In this document: piece by piece, positions 49,078 to 57,532 of the stretch
Position numbering within the stretch: the stretch's first letter is position 1
Layout of the letters: each line of letters begins with the position of its first letter
Source of the DNA: Corynebacterium sp. UBA2622
GTDB lineage: Bacteria > Actinomycetota > Actinomycetes > Mycobacteriales > Mycobacteriaceae
DNA length: 64,000 nucleotides
NCBI RefSeq assembly: GCF_002339505.1
Contig: NZ_DDJO01000023.1
Location: 148,470-212,469, forward strand
Direction: 5' to 3'
Translations under genes and position numbers: made by a program
The notes under the pieces: model-generated
Seen by the model: only the letters and a program-made list of their open reading frames with translations
Told to the model about the DNA's origin: nothing
The model's database searches: none

Positions 49078-49140
49078 GTGAGGGTCTCGGCGAGGGCTGC
49101 AAGGCCGTTATCGACGCGATATGTATCCCAGACTTTGTTG

Positions 49141-49222
49141 AAAGCCTGCGATCACTCGACGAGAACACATCCGTTAAGTGGTCGCAGGCTTTTCCTGTGA
49201 CCCATCCCCGAACCACAGGAGA
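49141..49222 (+). promoter_or_regulatory. Structured rplY leader: attenuator-like hairpin plus ribosome-site hairpin
   Basis: Bases 49141-49156 pair with 49177-49192 in a 16-bp stem (one G-U) with a 20-nt loop and TTTT at its 3' foot, which looks like an intrinsic terminator ahead of the gene. Directly after it CCTGTG (49194-49199) pairs with CACAGG (49214-49219), covering the AGGAGA ribosome site. Both could set rplY expression by feedback. No alternative antiterminator pairing was worked out. Confidence 0.5.
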
Positions 49223-49228
49223 ATGAAC

Positions 49229-49906
49229 GTGGCTACCCAGACCGTCATCAAGGCAGACAAGCGCGAGGAGTTCGGCAAAGGCGCATCCCGCCGCCTGCGC
49301 CGCGAGGGCCGCATCCCCGGCGTGCTCTACGAATCCGGCATCGAGAACGTCCATTTCTCCGTGGACCGCATCGAGATGACCGCCCTCGTGCGCAACGAGG
49401 GGACCAACGCCGTCCTCGAGCTCGAGGTTGAGGGCCAGAAGATGCTCTGCATGGTCAAGCACATCGACCAGAACGTGCTCACCCTCGACATCGACCACAT
49501 CGACCTGCTGGGCATCAAGCGCGGCGAGAAGGTCGTCGTGGAGATCCCGGTGATCACCGAGGGCGAGGCGCAGCCGGACGCCGTCGTGCTGCAGGAGGCC
49601 ACCGTCCTCGAGATCGAGGTCGACGCCATGAACATCCCCGAGGAGATCTCCATCTCCATCGAGGGCAAGGAGATCGGCGACCAGATCACCGCCGCCGACA
49701 TCACCCTGCCGCAGGGCGCCTCCCTGGTCACCGACCCGGAGACCCTCATGGTCAACATCACCTACTTCCAGGAGGACGAGGAGCTCGAGGCTGCTGCCGC
49801 CGAGGCCGAGGAGGGCGGCGCCGAGGCCGGTGCCGACTCCGCCGATAACGAGCAGGATGTCGAGATCGCCGACGGCGGCGAGGGCGACGAGGGCGCTTCC
49901 GAGTAA
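49229..49906 (+). CDS. rplY: 50S ribosomal protein L25 (Ctc form)
   Basis: A 225-residue L25 of the long Ctc/TL5 type. The N-terminal 5S-rRNA-binding domain starts TVIKADKREEFGKGASRRLR and contains GRIPGVLY; the C-terminal TL5 domain follows from about residue 95. The end is an acidic Glu/Ala/Asp tail from about residue 190. GTG 49229 is chosen because AGGAGA ends 6 nt before it; the ATG at 49223 abuts the ribosome site. In related genomes rplY lies close to prs; here 20 kb separate them. A structured leader precedes it. Confidence 0.95.
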   Translation: MATQTVIKADKREEFGKGASRRLRREGRIPGVLYESGIENVHFSVDRIEMTALVRNEGTNAVLELEVEGQKMLCMVKHIDQNVLTLDIDHIDLLGIKRGEKVVVEIPVITEGEAQPDAVVLQEATVLEIEVDAMNIPEEISISIEGKEIGDQITAADITLPQGASLVTDPETLMVNITYFQEDEELEAAAAEAEEGGAEAGADSADNEQDVEIADGGEGDEGASE

Positions 49907-49992
49907 GCCCCGGCGCACCCGCTTCACGACGCCCCCCTGCCCACCCGGGTAGCGGGGCGTTTCCCGTTCCCGGCCTGCCCTAAGATGTGGGC

Positions 49993-50559
49993 GTGACTGA
50001 TTCCCCCGTCCTGATCGTCGGCCTGGGCAACCCCGGTGCGCAGTACGCCTCCACCCGCCACAACGCCGGCGTGGTGGTCCTCGAGGAGCTCCTGGTCCGG
50101 GCGACCCCGATGCCGGCCCAGCTCAGCGCGCACAAGAAGACCAACACGGAGGTCGCCGAGCTCGCGGCGGGGCGGCTGCTGCCCCGCCGCAGGGTGGTGC
50201 TGGCCCGCACGCGCGGCTACATGAACGTCTCCGGCGGGCCCGTCAAGGCGTTGGCGGACTACTTCGGTGCCGCACCCCGCGACCTCTACGTCATCTACGA
50301 CGAGCTGGACCTGGATCTGGGTGAGGTGAAGCTGCGCGCCGGCGGGGGCGACCACGGCCACAACGGCCTGCGGTCGGTGACGAAGTCCCTGGGCACGCGC
50401 GAATACAACAAGCTGGCCGTGGGGATCGGGCGCCCGCCCGGGCGCATGGCGCCGGCCGACTACGTGCTCAAATCCTTCGGCAGGAAGGAGGCGGAGGAGC
50501 TTCCCATCGTGGCCGCCGACGCCGCCGACGAGCTGCTTCGCGCGGCGGGTAGCGTGTAG
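49993..50559 (+). CDS. pth: Peptidyl-tRNA hydrolase (first paralogue)
   Basis: A 188-residue Pth that frees tRNAs from stalled peptidyl-tRNA. The catalytic set is visible: GLGNPG, the active-site His in STRHNAG, Asn in GYMNVSG, Asp in YDELDLDLG and the GHNGLRS loop. GTG 49993 is preferred because TAAGAT ends 6 nt before it, as in a leaderless transcript; GTG 49987 is the alternative. It follows rplY, the usual order. A second pth gene lies 1.8 kb downstream. Confidence 0.95.
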   Translation: MTDSPVLIVGLGNPGAQYASTRHNAGVVVLEELLVRATPMPAQLSAHKKTNTEVAELAAGRLLPRRRVVLARTRGYMNVSGGPVKALADYFGAAPRDLYVIYDELDLDLGEVKLRAGGGDHGHNGLRSVTKSLGTREYNKLAVGIGRPPGRMAPADYVLKSFGRKEAEELPIVAADAADELLRAAGSV

Positions 50560-50561
50560 CC

Positions 50562-51410
50562 ATGCGACTCGTCACACTCCGCACACACGGCAGCGATAGC
50601 ACCCGCGACGCCGACAGCCTCACTGTCGCCGCCCGGTTCACATCCGACACCGAAGCCTGCGTCATTCCTGGCTACTCCGACGTCGGGGCGCTCCTCGCCG
50701 ACCCGCAGTGGAGGGAAATTGCCGCCGCGGCCGACGGCTCGGCAGTCCGCTTCTCCCCCGCCGACCTCGCCCCCGTGGTCCCCAGCCCGGGGAAGATCAT
50801 CTGCGTGGGGCTGAACTACGCCAAGCACATCGAGGAGATGGGCCACGAGCGGCCCGACGTTCCCACGCTCTTCATCAAGTTCGCCGATGCCCTCGTCGGC
50901 CCCTACGACGAGTCGGTGGTCCCCTCCTTCAACGCCGGAACCCTGGACTACGAGGGCGAGCTCGCGGTGGTGATGGGCACCCGCGCCCGCCACGTCGCCC
51001 GCGCGGATGCCCACACCCACATCGCCGGGTACTCCATCATGAACGACTACACCCAGCGCCACTACCAGAAACGCACCCAGCAGTGGCACCAGGGCAAATC
51101 GCTCGAGACCACGGCGGGCTTCGGCCCCTGGCTCGACACCGACTGGACCCCCGGCCCCGCGCTGGAGACCACGCTCAACGGCGAGCGGGTGCAGCACGCC
51201 CCCACCGACGACCTCGTCTTCGACCCCGCCGCGCTGGTCGAGTTCATCTCGCACCTCTACCCGCTCAACCCGGGCGACGTGATCGCCACCGGCACCCCCG
51301 ACGGTGTCGGCCACGCCCGCACTCCGCAGCGCTACCTGGCCGACGGTGATACGGTCCGCGTGGCCGTTGCCGGCCTCGGCTACATCGAGAACACCACCCG
51401 CGTGGTCTAG
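50562..51410 (+). CDS. Fumarylacetoacetate hydrolase family protein
   Basis: A 282-residue FAH-fold enzyme. A variable N-terminal 65 residues precede KIICVGLNYAKHIEEMG, the metal-binding YEGELAVVMG, MNDYTQRHYQKR and QWHQGKS, and GDVIATGTPDGVG. This pattern is shared by acylpyruvases, oxaloacetate decarboxylases/tautomerases and 2-hydroxyhepta-2,4-diene-1,7-dioate isomerases. It starts 2 nt after pth, so it is co-transcribed. With the aromatic block 1.5 kb away, a supporting role as a second FAH-type isomerase for that pathway is possible but not shown. Confidence 0.85.
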   Translation: MRLVTLRTHGSDSTRDADSLTVAARFTSDTEACVIPGYSDVGALLADPQWREIAAAADGSAVRFSPADLAPVVPSPGKIICVGLNYAKHIEEMGHERPDVPTLFIKFADALVGPYDESVVPSFNAGTLDYEGELAVVMGTRARHVARADAHTHIAGYSIMNDYTQRHYQKRTQQWHQGKSLETTAGFGPWLDTDWTPGPALETTLNGERVQHAPTDDLVFDPAALVEFISHLYPLNPGDVIATGTPDGVGHARTPQRYLADGDTVRVAVAGLGYIENTTRVV

Positions 51411-52318
51411 CGGGCGGAAGAGGTGAGCCGCGCCTCGATCTCCGCCGCGGGCGCCTCCTCCAGACCCGCGAAGTCTGCGCCGACCAGGCAATATGGATTG
51501 TCCGGCACCATAGGCTTGAGGTACGGGTAAATCGCCGGCATGCCGGGGTGATCCCGCGTGAAGCCGGTCTCCACCCCGCGGGCCCACCTGCCGGAGAACG
51601 CGCGGCTGGGCACGGACTGCCCGCCGGCGCGCAGCAGCGCGCGGTTGCGCTCGCTGGTACCGGCCTCGTCCGCGAGAAGGAAGGCGCTTCCGCACGCCAC
51701 CGACTTCGCCCCCAGAGCCAGGAGCTTCTCGACGTCCCCCGGGCCGCGCACCCCGCCCGCTGCGATGACGGGCAGCCCCACCGCGGCCGTCACGGCGGCG
51801 AGCAGCTCCTCCAGGGGGCGCTCGTCCGGGTCGTCATCCTGGCTCCACGTTCCCCGGTGCCCGCCGGCGAGAGGGCCCTGCACGATGAGTCCGTCGGCAC
51901 CGCGCTGCGCGGCCTCGGCAGCCTCCGCCTCGTCGGTCACGGTCACCCACGCCTCGATCCCCGCCGTGTGCAGCAGCGCGATCTCTTCCGCGGTGAAGCA
52001 CCCGAAGGTGCACGACACCACGGCCGGGCCCGCCTCGAGCACGAGCGCGAACTTCTCGTGGAAGCCGCTGGTCACGTCGGCGTCCGGTATTCCCACACCC
52101 AACTTTTCGGCGACGGCGCGTACCCGCTCCCGCGGGGGTTCGGGCTGCGGGTAGAAGAGGTTCACGCCGAAGGGTGCCCGCGCGGCAGCCAGCTGCTCAC
52201 GCGCACTGTCAACGCTGCAGGTGCCCAGGGCGAGAAACCCGAAGCCCACGGCGTTGACGAGTTCCGGGGTGCTGGGGCCGCCCGCCATGGGCGCGGCGAT
52301 GATGCGCGGAAGGTCCAT
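51407..52318 (-). CDS. Nitronate monooxygenase family protein
   Basis: A 303-residue FMN TIM-barrel protein of the 2-nitropropane dioxygenase/nitronate monooxygenase family. It shows IIAAPMAGGPSTPELV at strand 1, FGVNLFYPQ, the glycine-rich GLIVQGPLAGGHRG motif, and AAGGVRGPGDVEKLLALGA with ACGSAFLLADEA for phosphate binding. These enzymes oxidise toxic alkyl nitronates such as propionate 3-nitronate. ATG 52318 has TATAAC seven bases upstream and no ribosome site, hence likely leaderless. It overlaps the tail of the convergent FAH gene by 4 nt and is divergent from pth2 across 16 bases. Confidence 0.88.
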   Translation of the reverse strand: MDLPRIIAAPMAGGPSTPELVNAVGFGFLALGTCSVDSAREQLAAARAPFGVNLFYPQPEPPRERVRAVAEKLGVGIPDADVTSGFHEKFALVLEAGPAVVSCTFGCFTAEEIALLHTAGIEAWVTVTDEAEAAEAAQRGADGLIVQGPLAGGHRGTWSQDDDPDERPLEELLAAVTAAVGLPVIAAGGVRGPGDVEKLLALGAKSVACGSAFLLADEAGTSERNRALLRAGGQSVPSRAFSGRWARGVETGFTRDHPGMPAIYPYLKPMVPDNPYCLVGADFAGLEEAPAAEIEARLTSSAR

Positions 52319-52334
52319 GGTTACAGTTATATCC
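52319..52334. promoter_or_regulatory. 16-base bidirectional leaderless promoter
   Basis: The whole gap between divergent ATG 52318 (minus) and GTG 52335 (plus) is 16 bases. On the plus strand TACAGT (52322-52327) is seven bases before the GTG. On the minus strand TATAAC (52331 to 52326) is seven bases before the ATG. The two -10 boxes overlap, so polymerases cannot use both at once. Confidence 0.55.
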
Positions 52335-52943
52335 GTGTTCGACTTCCTCAGACGCCGTCTCCCCCGCTCCTCCGCCCCCGCCGGCAGCCCAACCGCAGAG
52401 TGGCTCGTCGTGGGCCTGGGCAACCCGGGGCCGCGCTATGAAACCACACGCCACAACGTCGGTTGCATGGCGCTTGACGAGTTGGTCGCGAAGGCCGGGG
52501 CCGCGCTTGCGCCCCTGGGTGGGACCCGCGCCCTCGTGGCGATCCACGAGGGTATCGCCTACGCGCGCCCGACAACCTACATGAACGAATCGGGGGAGGC
52601 TGTCGGTCCCCTCGCCGAACTCCTGGGGGTGGAACCGGACCATGTTGTGGTGCTTCACGACGAGCTGGACCTGCCCGCGGGCACGGTGCGCCTGCGCCGG
52701 GGCGGCAGCGAGAACGGCCACAACGGGCTGAAGTCCGTCAGCGAGCATCTGGGCACGCGCGAATACGTCCGGGTGCGCATGGGCATCGGTCGGCCCCCGA
52801 AGGGCACGTCGGTGCCGGACTGGGTCCTCTCCCCCGTCGAGGGCGATTTCTCGGCGGAGGCGGCCACGGCCGCGGACGCCGCCCGGCTCATCACCGCCGC
52901 CGGGCTGGAGCGGGCGCAGAACGACATCCATTCCCGCCCCTGA
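52335..52943 (+). CDS. pth: Peptidyl-tRNA hydrolase (second paralogue)
   Basis: A 202-residue second Pth with all functional motifs: GLGNPG, TTRHNVG, TYMNESG, HDELDLP and GHNGLKS. It carries an N-terminal basic, Pro-rich extension of about 20 residues (FDFLRRRLPRSSAP) not present in the first copy. GTG 52335 seems leaderless, sharing a compact promoter with the nitronate monooxygenase gene. Two pth genes in this order are also known from C. glutamicum. Both look intact, so they may be redundant or differently regulated. Confidence 0.92.
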   Translation: MFDFLRRRLPRSSAPAGSPTAEWLVVGLGNPGPRYETTRHNVGCMALDELVAKAGAALAPLGGTRALVAIHEGIAYARPTTYMNESGEAVGPLAELLGVEPDHVVVLHDELDLPAGTVRLRRGGSENGHNGLKSVSEHLGTREYVRVRMGIGRPPKGTSVPDWVLSPVEGDFSAEAATAADAARLITAAGLERAQNDIHSRP

Positions 52944-52955
52944 CGCGCGCCATTC

Positions 52956-53492
52956 CTAGGCGAGCAGCGCCTCGAGATCCCCCAGCATGCGGTCGAGTTC
53001 GGCCGCCTTCGATGCCCGCGGCGCGATGGCGCCGTCCGCGTAATCCTCGAACATGCTCAGCGCGACCTGGTTGCGCACGTTGGGCATGGAGAAGTTGGAG
53101 ATGATCTGGCGCCAGTGCTCGACGGCGCGGAGGGCGCCGGCGGAGCCGTAGCCGACGAAACCGACCGGCTTGCCCGTCCACTCGGAGGACAGTGAGTCGA
53201 AGGCGTTCTTGAACGTGCCCGGCACGGAGTGGTTGTACTCGGGGGTGACAAAGACGAACCCGTCGCAGGAATCGACGGCCTTCGACCAGGTGTTGACGGC
53301 CTCGTCCTCGTACTGCCTGTTCGCCATTGCCGGGACGGTCGCGGAGACCAGGGCGGGAACGTTGAACTCGGCGAGGTCGAGCAGCTCGTACTCGAACCCG
53401 CCGCGGCCGGAGGCGGACTCGATGACCCAGCGGGCCGCTTCCTCCCCGAGGCGGCCCTCACGGATGGAGCCGAGGATGACACCGATTTTCAT
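52956..53492 (-). CDS. NADPH-dependent FMN reductase family protein
   Basis: A 178-residue flavodoxin-like reductase. It has the FMN-phosphate loop GSIREGRLGEE at the N-terminus, VTPEYNHSVPGTFKNAFD as the flavin-ring motif, and VGYGSAGALRAVEHWR. Relatives reduce quinones, azo dyes or chromate using NAD(P)H. ATG 53492 follows AGGGAG. It is convergent with pth2 (12 nt gap) and divergent from prfC. A link to supplying reduced flavin to the aromatic hydroxylase is not needed, since that enzyme is single-component. Confidence 0.88.
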   Translation of the reverse strand: MKIGVILGSIREGRLGEEAARWVIESASGRGGFEYELLDLAEFNVPALVSATVPAMANRQYEDEAVNTWSKAVDSCDGFVFVTPEYNHSVPGTFKNAFDSLSSEWTGKPVGFVGYGSAGALRAVEHWRQIISNFSMPNVRNQVALSMFEDYADGAIAPRASKAAELDRMLGDLEALLA

Positions 53493-53600
53493 GGAAAACT
53501 CCCTTTTGTTGATTCGTCTACAGTTTCCGGAGGACACTATACGCCTGCGCCCGCGCACCGATTCCGGCTCCACCGCTGGCCCGACTAGGCTGTAGGCCTT

Positions 53601-55235
53601 ATGAACACCCTTTCCGAGGCCGCCCGTCGCCGCACCTTCGCCGTCATCGCCCACCCCGACGCCGGTAAGTCGACCCTGACGGAGGCCCTCGCGCTGCACG
53701 CCCACGTGATCTCGGAGGCGGGCGCCGTCCACGGGAAGGGAAACCGCAAGTCCACCGTCTCCGACTGGATGGAAATGGAAAAGGACCGCGGCATCTCCAT
53801 CGCCTCCTCCGCCCTGCAGTTCGAGTACCTGCCGGAGGGCTCCACCGCGGCGGAACCCTACGTGATCAACCTCGTGGACACCCCCGGCCACGCAGACTTC
53901 TCCGAGGACACCTACCGCGTCCTTTCCGCCGTCGATGCCGCCGTCATGCTCATCGACGCCGCCAAGGGCCTCGAGCCGCAGACGCTGAAGCTTTTCCGGG
54001 TGTGCAAGGCGCGGGGGCTGCCGATCGTCACGGTGATCAACAAGTGGGACCGCATCGGGCGCGAGCCGCTCGAGCTCGTCGACGAGATCGTCACCGAGAT
54101 CGACCTGCAGCCCACGCCCCTCTACTGGCCCGTGGGCGAGGCCGGGGACTTCCGCGGGCTGGCCCACATCAATCCTGACGGCGAGGCCGACAGCTACGTC
54201 CACTTCATCCGCACGGCGGGCGGTTCCACCATCGCCCCGGAGGAGCACTTCTCCCCCGAAGAGGCCCTCGAACGCGAGGCCGGCGCATGGGAGACGGCCG
54301 TCGAGGAGGCGGAGCTGCTCGCCGCCGACGGCGCGGTGCACAACCAGGAACTCTTCGAGCAGTGCGTCACCTCTCCGGTGATCTTCGCCTCCGCCATGCT
54401 CAACTTCGGCGTTCACCAGATCCTGGACACGCTGTGCGCCATCGCGCCCGCACCCGCGGGGAGGGACTCCGACCCGGCGGCCGTGGAGGCGTCGACAAGC
54501 GCGATGGACGCGACCCGCCAGCTTGGAGACGACTTTTCGGGCGTGGTGTTCAAGGTGCAGGCGGGCATGGACAAGAACCACCGTGACACCCTGGCGTTCA
54601 TGCGTGTCGTCTCCGGCGAGTTCGACCGCGGTATGCAGGTCACGCACGCGCAGTCGGGGCGCAGCTTCTCCACCAAGTACGCGCTGACCGTGTTCGGGCG
54701 TACCCGCGACACCGTCGACACCGCCTTCCCCGGTGACATCATCGGTCTGGTCAACGCGGGTGCGCTTGCCCCGGGCGACACGATCTATTCCGGGCGCAAA
54801 GTGCAGTTCCCGCCGATGCCGCAGTTCGCTCCCGAGCACTTCCGCACGCTGCGGGCGAAGTCCCTGGGCAAGTACAAGCAGTTCCGCAAGGCCCTCGACC
54901 AGCTCGACGCCGAGGGCGTGGTGCAGATCCTGCGCAACGACCTGCGCGGCGACGCCGCCCCCGTCATGGCGGCCGTGGGACCGATGCAGTTCGAGGTCAT
55001 GCAGGCGCGCATGGAAAACGAGTACAACGTGGAGACGATCACGGAACCGGTGCCCTACTCCGTGGCCCGGCGCACGGACGCGGGGTCCGCGGTCGAGTTA
55101 GGCCGGCAGCGCGGTGTGGAGATCTTCACCCGCACCGACGGCGAGCTCATCGCGCTGTTCGGGGACAAGTGGAAGCTGGCCTTCGTGGAGAAGGAGCACC
55201 CCGAGCTGACGGTGGAGCCGATGGTGGCCGACTGA
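53601..55235 (+). CDS. prfC: Peptide chain release factor 3
   Basis: A 544-residue translational GTPase that recycles release factors RF1/RF2. The G domain has P-loop HPDAGKST (18-25), switch II VDTPGHADF and NKWDR; MEKDRGISIASSALQF marks the RF3/EF-G switch I region. Domains II and III follow to the usual RF3 length, ending in FGDKWKLAFVEKEHPEL. ATG 53601 lacks a strong ribosome site, and a TAGGCT box 9 nt before it suggests a leaderless message. It ends in a hairpin shared with the convergent ino1. Confidence 0.96.
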   Translation: MNTLSEAARRRTFAVIAHPDAGKSTLTEALALHAHVISEAGAVHGKGNRKSTVSDWMEMEKDRGISIASSALQFEYLPEGSTAAEPYVINLVDTPGHADFSEDTYRVLSAVDAAVMLIDAAKGLEPQTLKLFRVCKARGLPIVTVINKWDRIGREPLELVDEIVTEIDLQPTPLYWPVGEAGDFRGLAHINPDGEADSYVHFIRTAGGSTIAPEEHFSPEEALEREAGAWETAVEEAELLAADGAVHNQELFEQCVTSPVIFASAMLNFGVHQILDTLCAIAPAPAGRDSDPAAVEASTSAMDATRQLGDDFSGVVFKVQAGMDKNHRDTLAFMRVVSGEFDRGMQVTHAQSGRSFSTKYALTVFGRTRDTVDTAFPGDIIGLVNAGALAPGDTIYSGRKVQFPPMPQFAPEHFRTLRAKSLGKYKQFRKALDQLDAEGVVQILRNDLRGDAAPVMAAVGPMQFEVMQARMENEYNVETITEPVPYSVARRTDAGSAVELGRQRGVEIFTRTDGELIALFGDKWKLAFVEKEHPELTVEPMVAD

Positions 55236-55260
55236 GAGGACCGGGCCCCCCGGGCCTCTC
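55234..55260. terminator. Terminator hairpin between prfC and ino1
   Basis: GAGAGGACCGGG pairs with CCCGGGCCTCTC (one mismatch) around CCC, beginning at the prfC stop codon. A short CTCTCAGG/CCTCAGG repetition follows before the ino1 stop at 55277. The hairpin can serve both directions. Confidence 0.65.
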
Positions 55261-55276
55261 AGGCCTCTCAGACCCC

Positions 55277-56371
55277 TCAGGCGCCGCCGTTGATGAATGC
55301 CTCGAGGTCGGCGCGGGCATCCTCGTCGCCGAGCTGAGCCGGCGGGGACTTCATCAGGTAGGAGGATGCCGGGTTGATCGGGCCCGCAAGCCCGCGGTCG
55401 AGGGCGATCTTGGCCACGCGGATCGCGTCGATGATCACGCCCGCCGAGTTGGGTGAGTCCCACACCTCGAGCTTGTACTCCAGGTTGAGCGGGACGTCCC
55501 CGAAGGCCGTGCCCTCGAGACGGACGTAGGCCCACTTGCGGTCGTCGAGCCACTCGACGTAGTCCGAGGGGCCGATGTGCACGTTCCGGTCCTCCACCTT
55601 GCCGGCGATCGGCCCCTCCGTCAGGTTCGACGTCACGGCCTGGGTCTTGGAGATCTTCTTGGACTGGAGCCGGCTGCGGTCCAGCATGTTCTTGAAGTCC
55701 ATGTTGCCGCCCACGTTGAGCTGCATTGTGCGGTCCAGCCGCACACCCCGGTCCTCGAAGAGCTTGGCCAGCACGCGGTGGGTGATGGTTGCTCCCACCT
55801 GGCTCTTGATGTCGTCGCCGATGATCGGCAGGCCGGCATCGGTGAACTTCCCCGCCCACTCCGGGTCGGAGGCTATGAACACCGGCAGGGCGTTGACGAA
55901 GGCGCAGCCCGCGTCGATGGCGGCCTGGGCGTAAAACTTGTCGGCCTCCTCGGAACCCACGGGAAGGTAGGACACGAGGACGTCCGCGTCGGCGTCGCGG
56001 AGCGCCTGGGCCACGTCGACGGGCTCTTCGGAGGATTCCGTGATGGTGGACAGGTAGTGCTCGCCGAGGCCGTCGTACGTCGGGCCGCGCTGAACCCGGA
56101 CGTCGAGGTGCGGAACGTCGGCGATCTTGATGGTGCAGTTCATGCCCGCCTCGGTGGCCTCGGAGAGGTCCCTGCCCACCTTGTCGTCGTCCACGTCGAA
56201 TGCTGCGACGAACTCGACGTCCCCGACGTGGTAATCGCCGAGCTGAACGTGCATCAGACCAGGCACCTTCTGCTCAACCGGGGCGTTCCTGTAGTACTCC
56301 ACCCCCTGGATGAGGGACGTGGCGCAATTGCCCACACCCGCGATAGCGACCCGTACCTTCTTGTTTCCCAT
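55277..56371 (-). CDS. ino1: Inositol-3-phosphate (myo-inositol-1-phosphate) synthase
   Basis: A 364-residue NAD-dependent enzyme converting glucose 6-phosphate to inositol phosphate, the entry to phosphatidylinositol, mannosides and mycothiol in corynebacteria. It has the short actinobacterial form with VAIAGVGNCATSLIQG for NAD binding, SYLPVGSEEADKFYA, GDDIKSQVGATITHR and NVGGNMDFKNM. ATG 56371 follows AAGGAG. The upstream gap contains a 7-bp inverted repeat (CGGTGTG/CACACCG, 56532-56553). It could be a regulator site, although it lies 160 nt from the start. Confidence 0.95.
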   Translation of the reverse strand: MGNKKVRVAIAGVGNCATSLIQGVEYYRNAPVEQKVPGLMHVQLGDYHVGDVEFVAAFDVDDDKVGRDLSEATEAGMNCTIKIADVPHLDVRVQRGPTYDGLGEHYLSTITESSEEPVDVAQALRDADADVLVSYLPVGSEEADKFYAQAAIDAGCAFVNALPVFIASDPEWAGKFTDAGLPIIGDDIKSQVGATITHRVLAKLFEDRGVRLDRTMQLNVGGNMDFKNMLDRSRLQSKKISKTQAVTSNLTEGPIAGKVEDRNVHIGPSDYVEWLDDRKWAYVRLEGTAFGDVPLNLEYKLEVWDSPNSAGVIIDAIRVAKIALDRGLAGPINPASSYLMKSPPAQLGDEDARADLEAFINGGA

Positions 56372-56623
56372 GTTCGCGTGATTCTCCTTAGCGTCCGTTC
56401 CGGGCCGACTGATTCGACGAAACCCGGTGCGAATTCACTTTGGCAGCTCCCCCGTCATTCGGTAGCGGATTGTGTGGCTTTACCGATCAAGCCGCCGGAG
56501 AATTGTTTTCTCCGTCCTGCGCCAAGCCCGCCGGTGTGATTGCCGGCACACCGCACCCCACTTTGGCACGGGTCAGCGACGGAACCGCCCTCCGGGGCTC
56601 CCGGGGAAACTGCCGCCCCCGTG

Positions 56624-57496
56624 TCAGGCGGCCCCCAAGAACTCCTCCCAGGCCGGCCACTCCGCCTCCATCTGCCGTTCCCCCGCCTCGAAGTTCGAGC
56701 GCAGCTTGGCCACGTTCCTCTCTGTCGAGGTGACCTGCATGTCATCCGGGAAGAACAGGTGGGCCCGCCCCTGCCGCTCCAGCTCCAGGAGGCGCTGCTT
56801 GGAGGCGTTGTACTTGTCGGGCCGCTCGATGAGCGCCTTACCGACGGCCGGGTTGCGGCGGAACACCTGCCGCACGACGCTGCGGCGCGTGACCTGCGGT
56901 CGCACGTAGTCGCGAGGCTTTGTGGCCACGAAGAGGAACTTCTCGTACCCCGCCGCCTCCGCCTGCTGGATCGAGATACCCCCGGACTCTCCCAGGGCCC
57001 CGTCGACGTAGGGCACGCCGTCGATAATGCGCATCGGCATGATGAGCGGCAGCGTGGACGAGGCCCGCACGAAGGAGTTCATGTCCGCGCGCTCGTGGAT
57101 GTCGGCGCGGGTGAAGTACACGGAGTCACCGGTATCTGCGCGAGTGGCCGCGAGGTTCATCTCGGCTGGGTTCGCCTCGAAGGCGTCGTAGTCGAAGGGC
57201 AGGTCCCCGTCAGAGGAGGTCTCGTAGATGAACTCGGCGTTGAAGTAGCCGGTGCCCTGCAGCAGGGAGGACACACCGCCGAAGCTGGGGTTGTTGGCGA
57301 AGTCGACGAAGCTCTCCTTCGCCCGCCACGCGTCGCGCGAGAGGTAGTTCACCGTGTGACTCGAGCCCGCGGAGACCCCGCCCACCCAGCCGAACTGCAC
57401 GTCCTCCTCGATGAGCTTGACCACGCAGGCGGCGGTGTAGGAGTTGCGCATCCCGCCACCCTCGAAGATCAGGGCCGTGTCCCGTGCATCAATCAC
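56624..57496 (-). CDS. Patatin-like phospholipase family protein
   Basis: A 290-residue patatin-fold hydrolase. It has the oxyanion-hole FEGGGMRNSY (11-20), the nucleophile elbow G-V-S-A-G with Ser42, and the catalytic Asp in VDGALGESGG (Asp165), so the Ser-Asp dyad is intact. It has no signal peptide and should be cytosolic. YjjU-like bacterial members share this length. The start GTG 57496 has a TAGAGT box 8 nt upstream and no ribosome site, pointing to a leaderless message. Natural lipid substrate unknown. Confidence 0.9.
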   Translation of the reverse strand: MIDARDTALIFEGGGMRNSYTAACVVKLIEEDVQFGWVGGVSAGSSHTVNYLSRDAWRAKESFVDFANNPSFGGVSSLLQGTGYFNAEFIYETSSDGDLPFDYDAFEANPAEMNLAATRADTGDSVYFTRADIHERADMNSFVRASSTLPLIMPMRIIDGVPYVDGALGESGGISIQQAEAAGYEKFLFVATKPRDYVRPQVTRRSVVRQVFRRNPAVGKALIERPDKYNASKQRLLELERQGRAHLFFPDDMQVTSTERNVAKLRSNFEAGERQMEAEWPAWEEFLGAA

Positions 57497-57532
57497 GGTC
57501 CCCGACTCTACCGCCGCCCGGACGGGCGCGGG

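Noticed and set aside
47069..49927. A 952-codon open frame on the minus strand opposite the hydroxylase and rplY
   Set aside because: Its composition (Val/Gly/Asp/His runs) is that of the reverse frame of G+C-rich genes; both plus-strand genes have clear motifs.
55254..55276. CTCTCAGG/CCTCAGG repetition as a possible tandem repeat locus
   Set aside because: Only two to three imperfect copies inside a terminator region; too short to matter.
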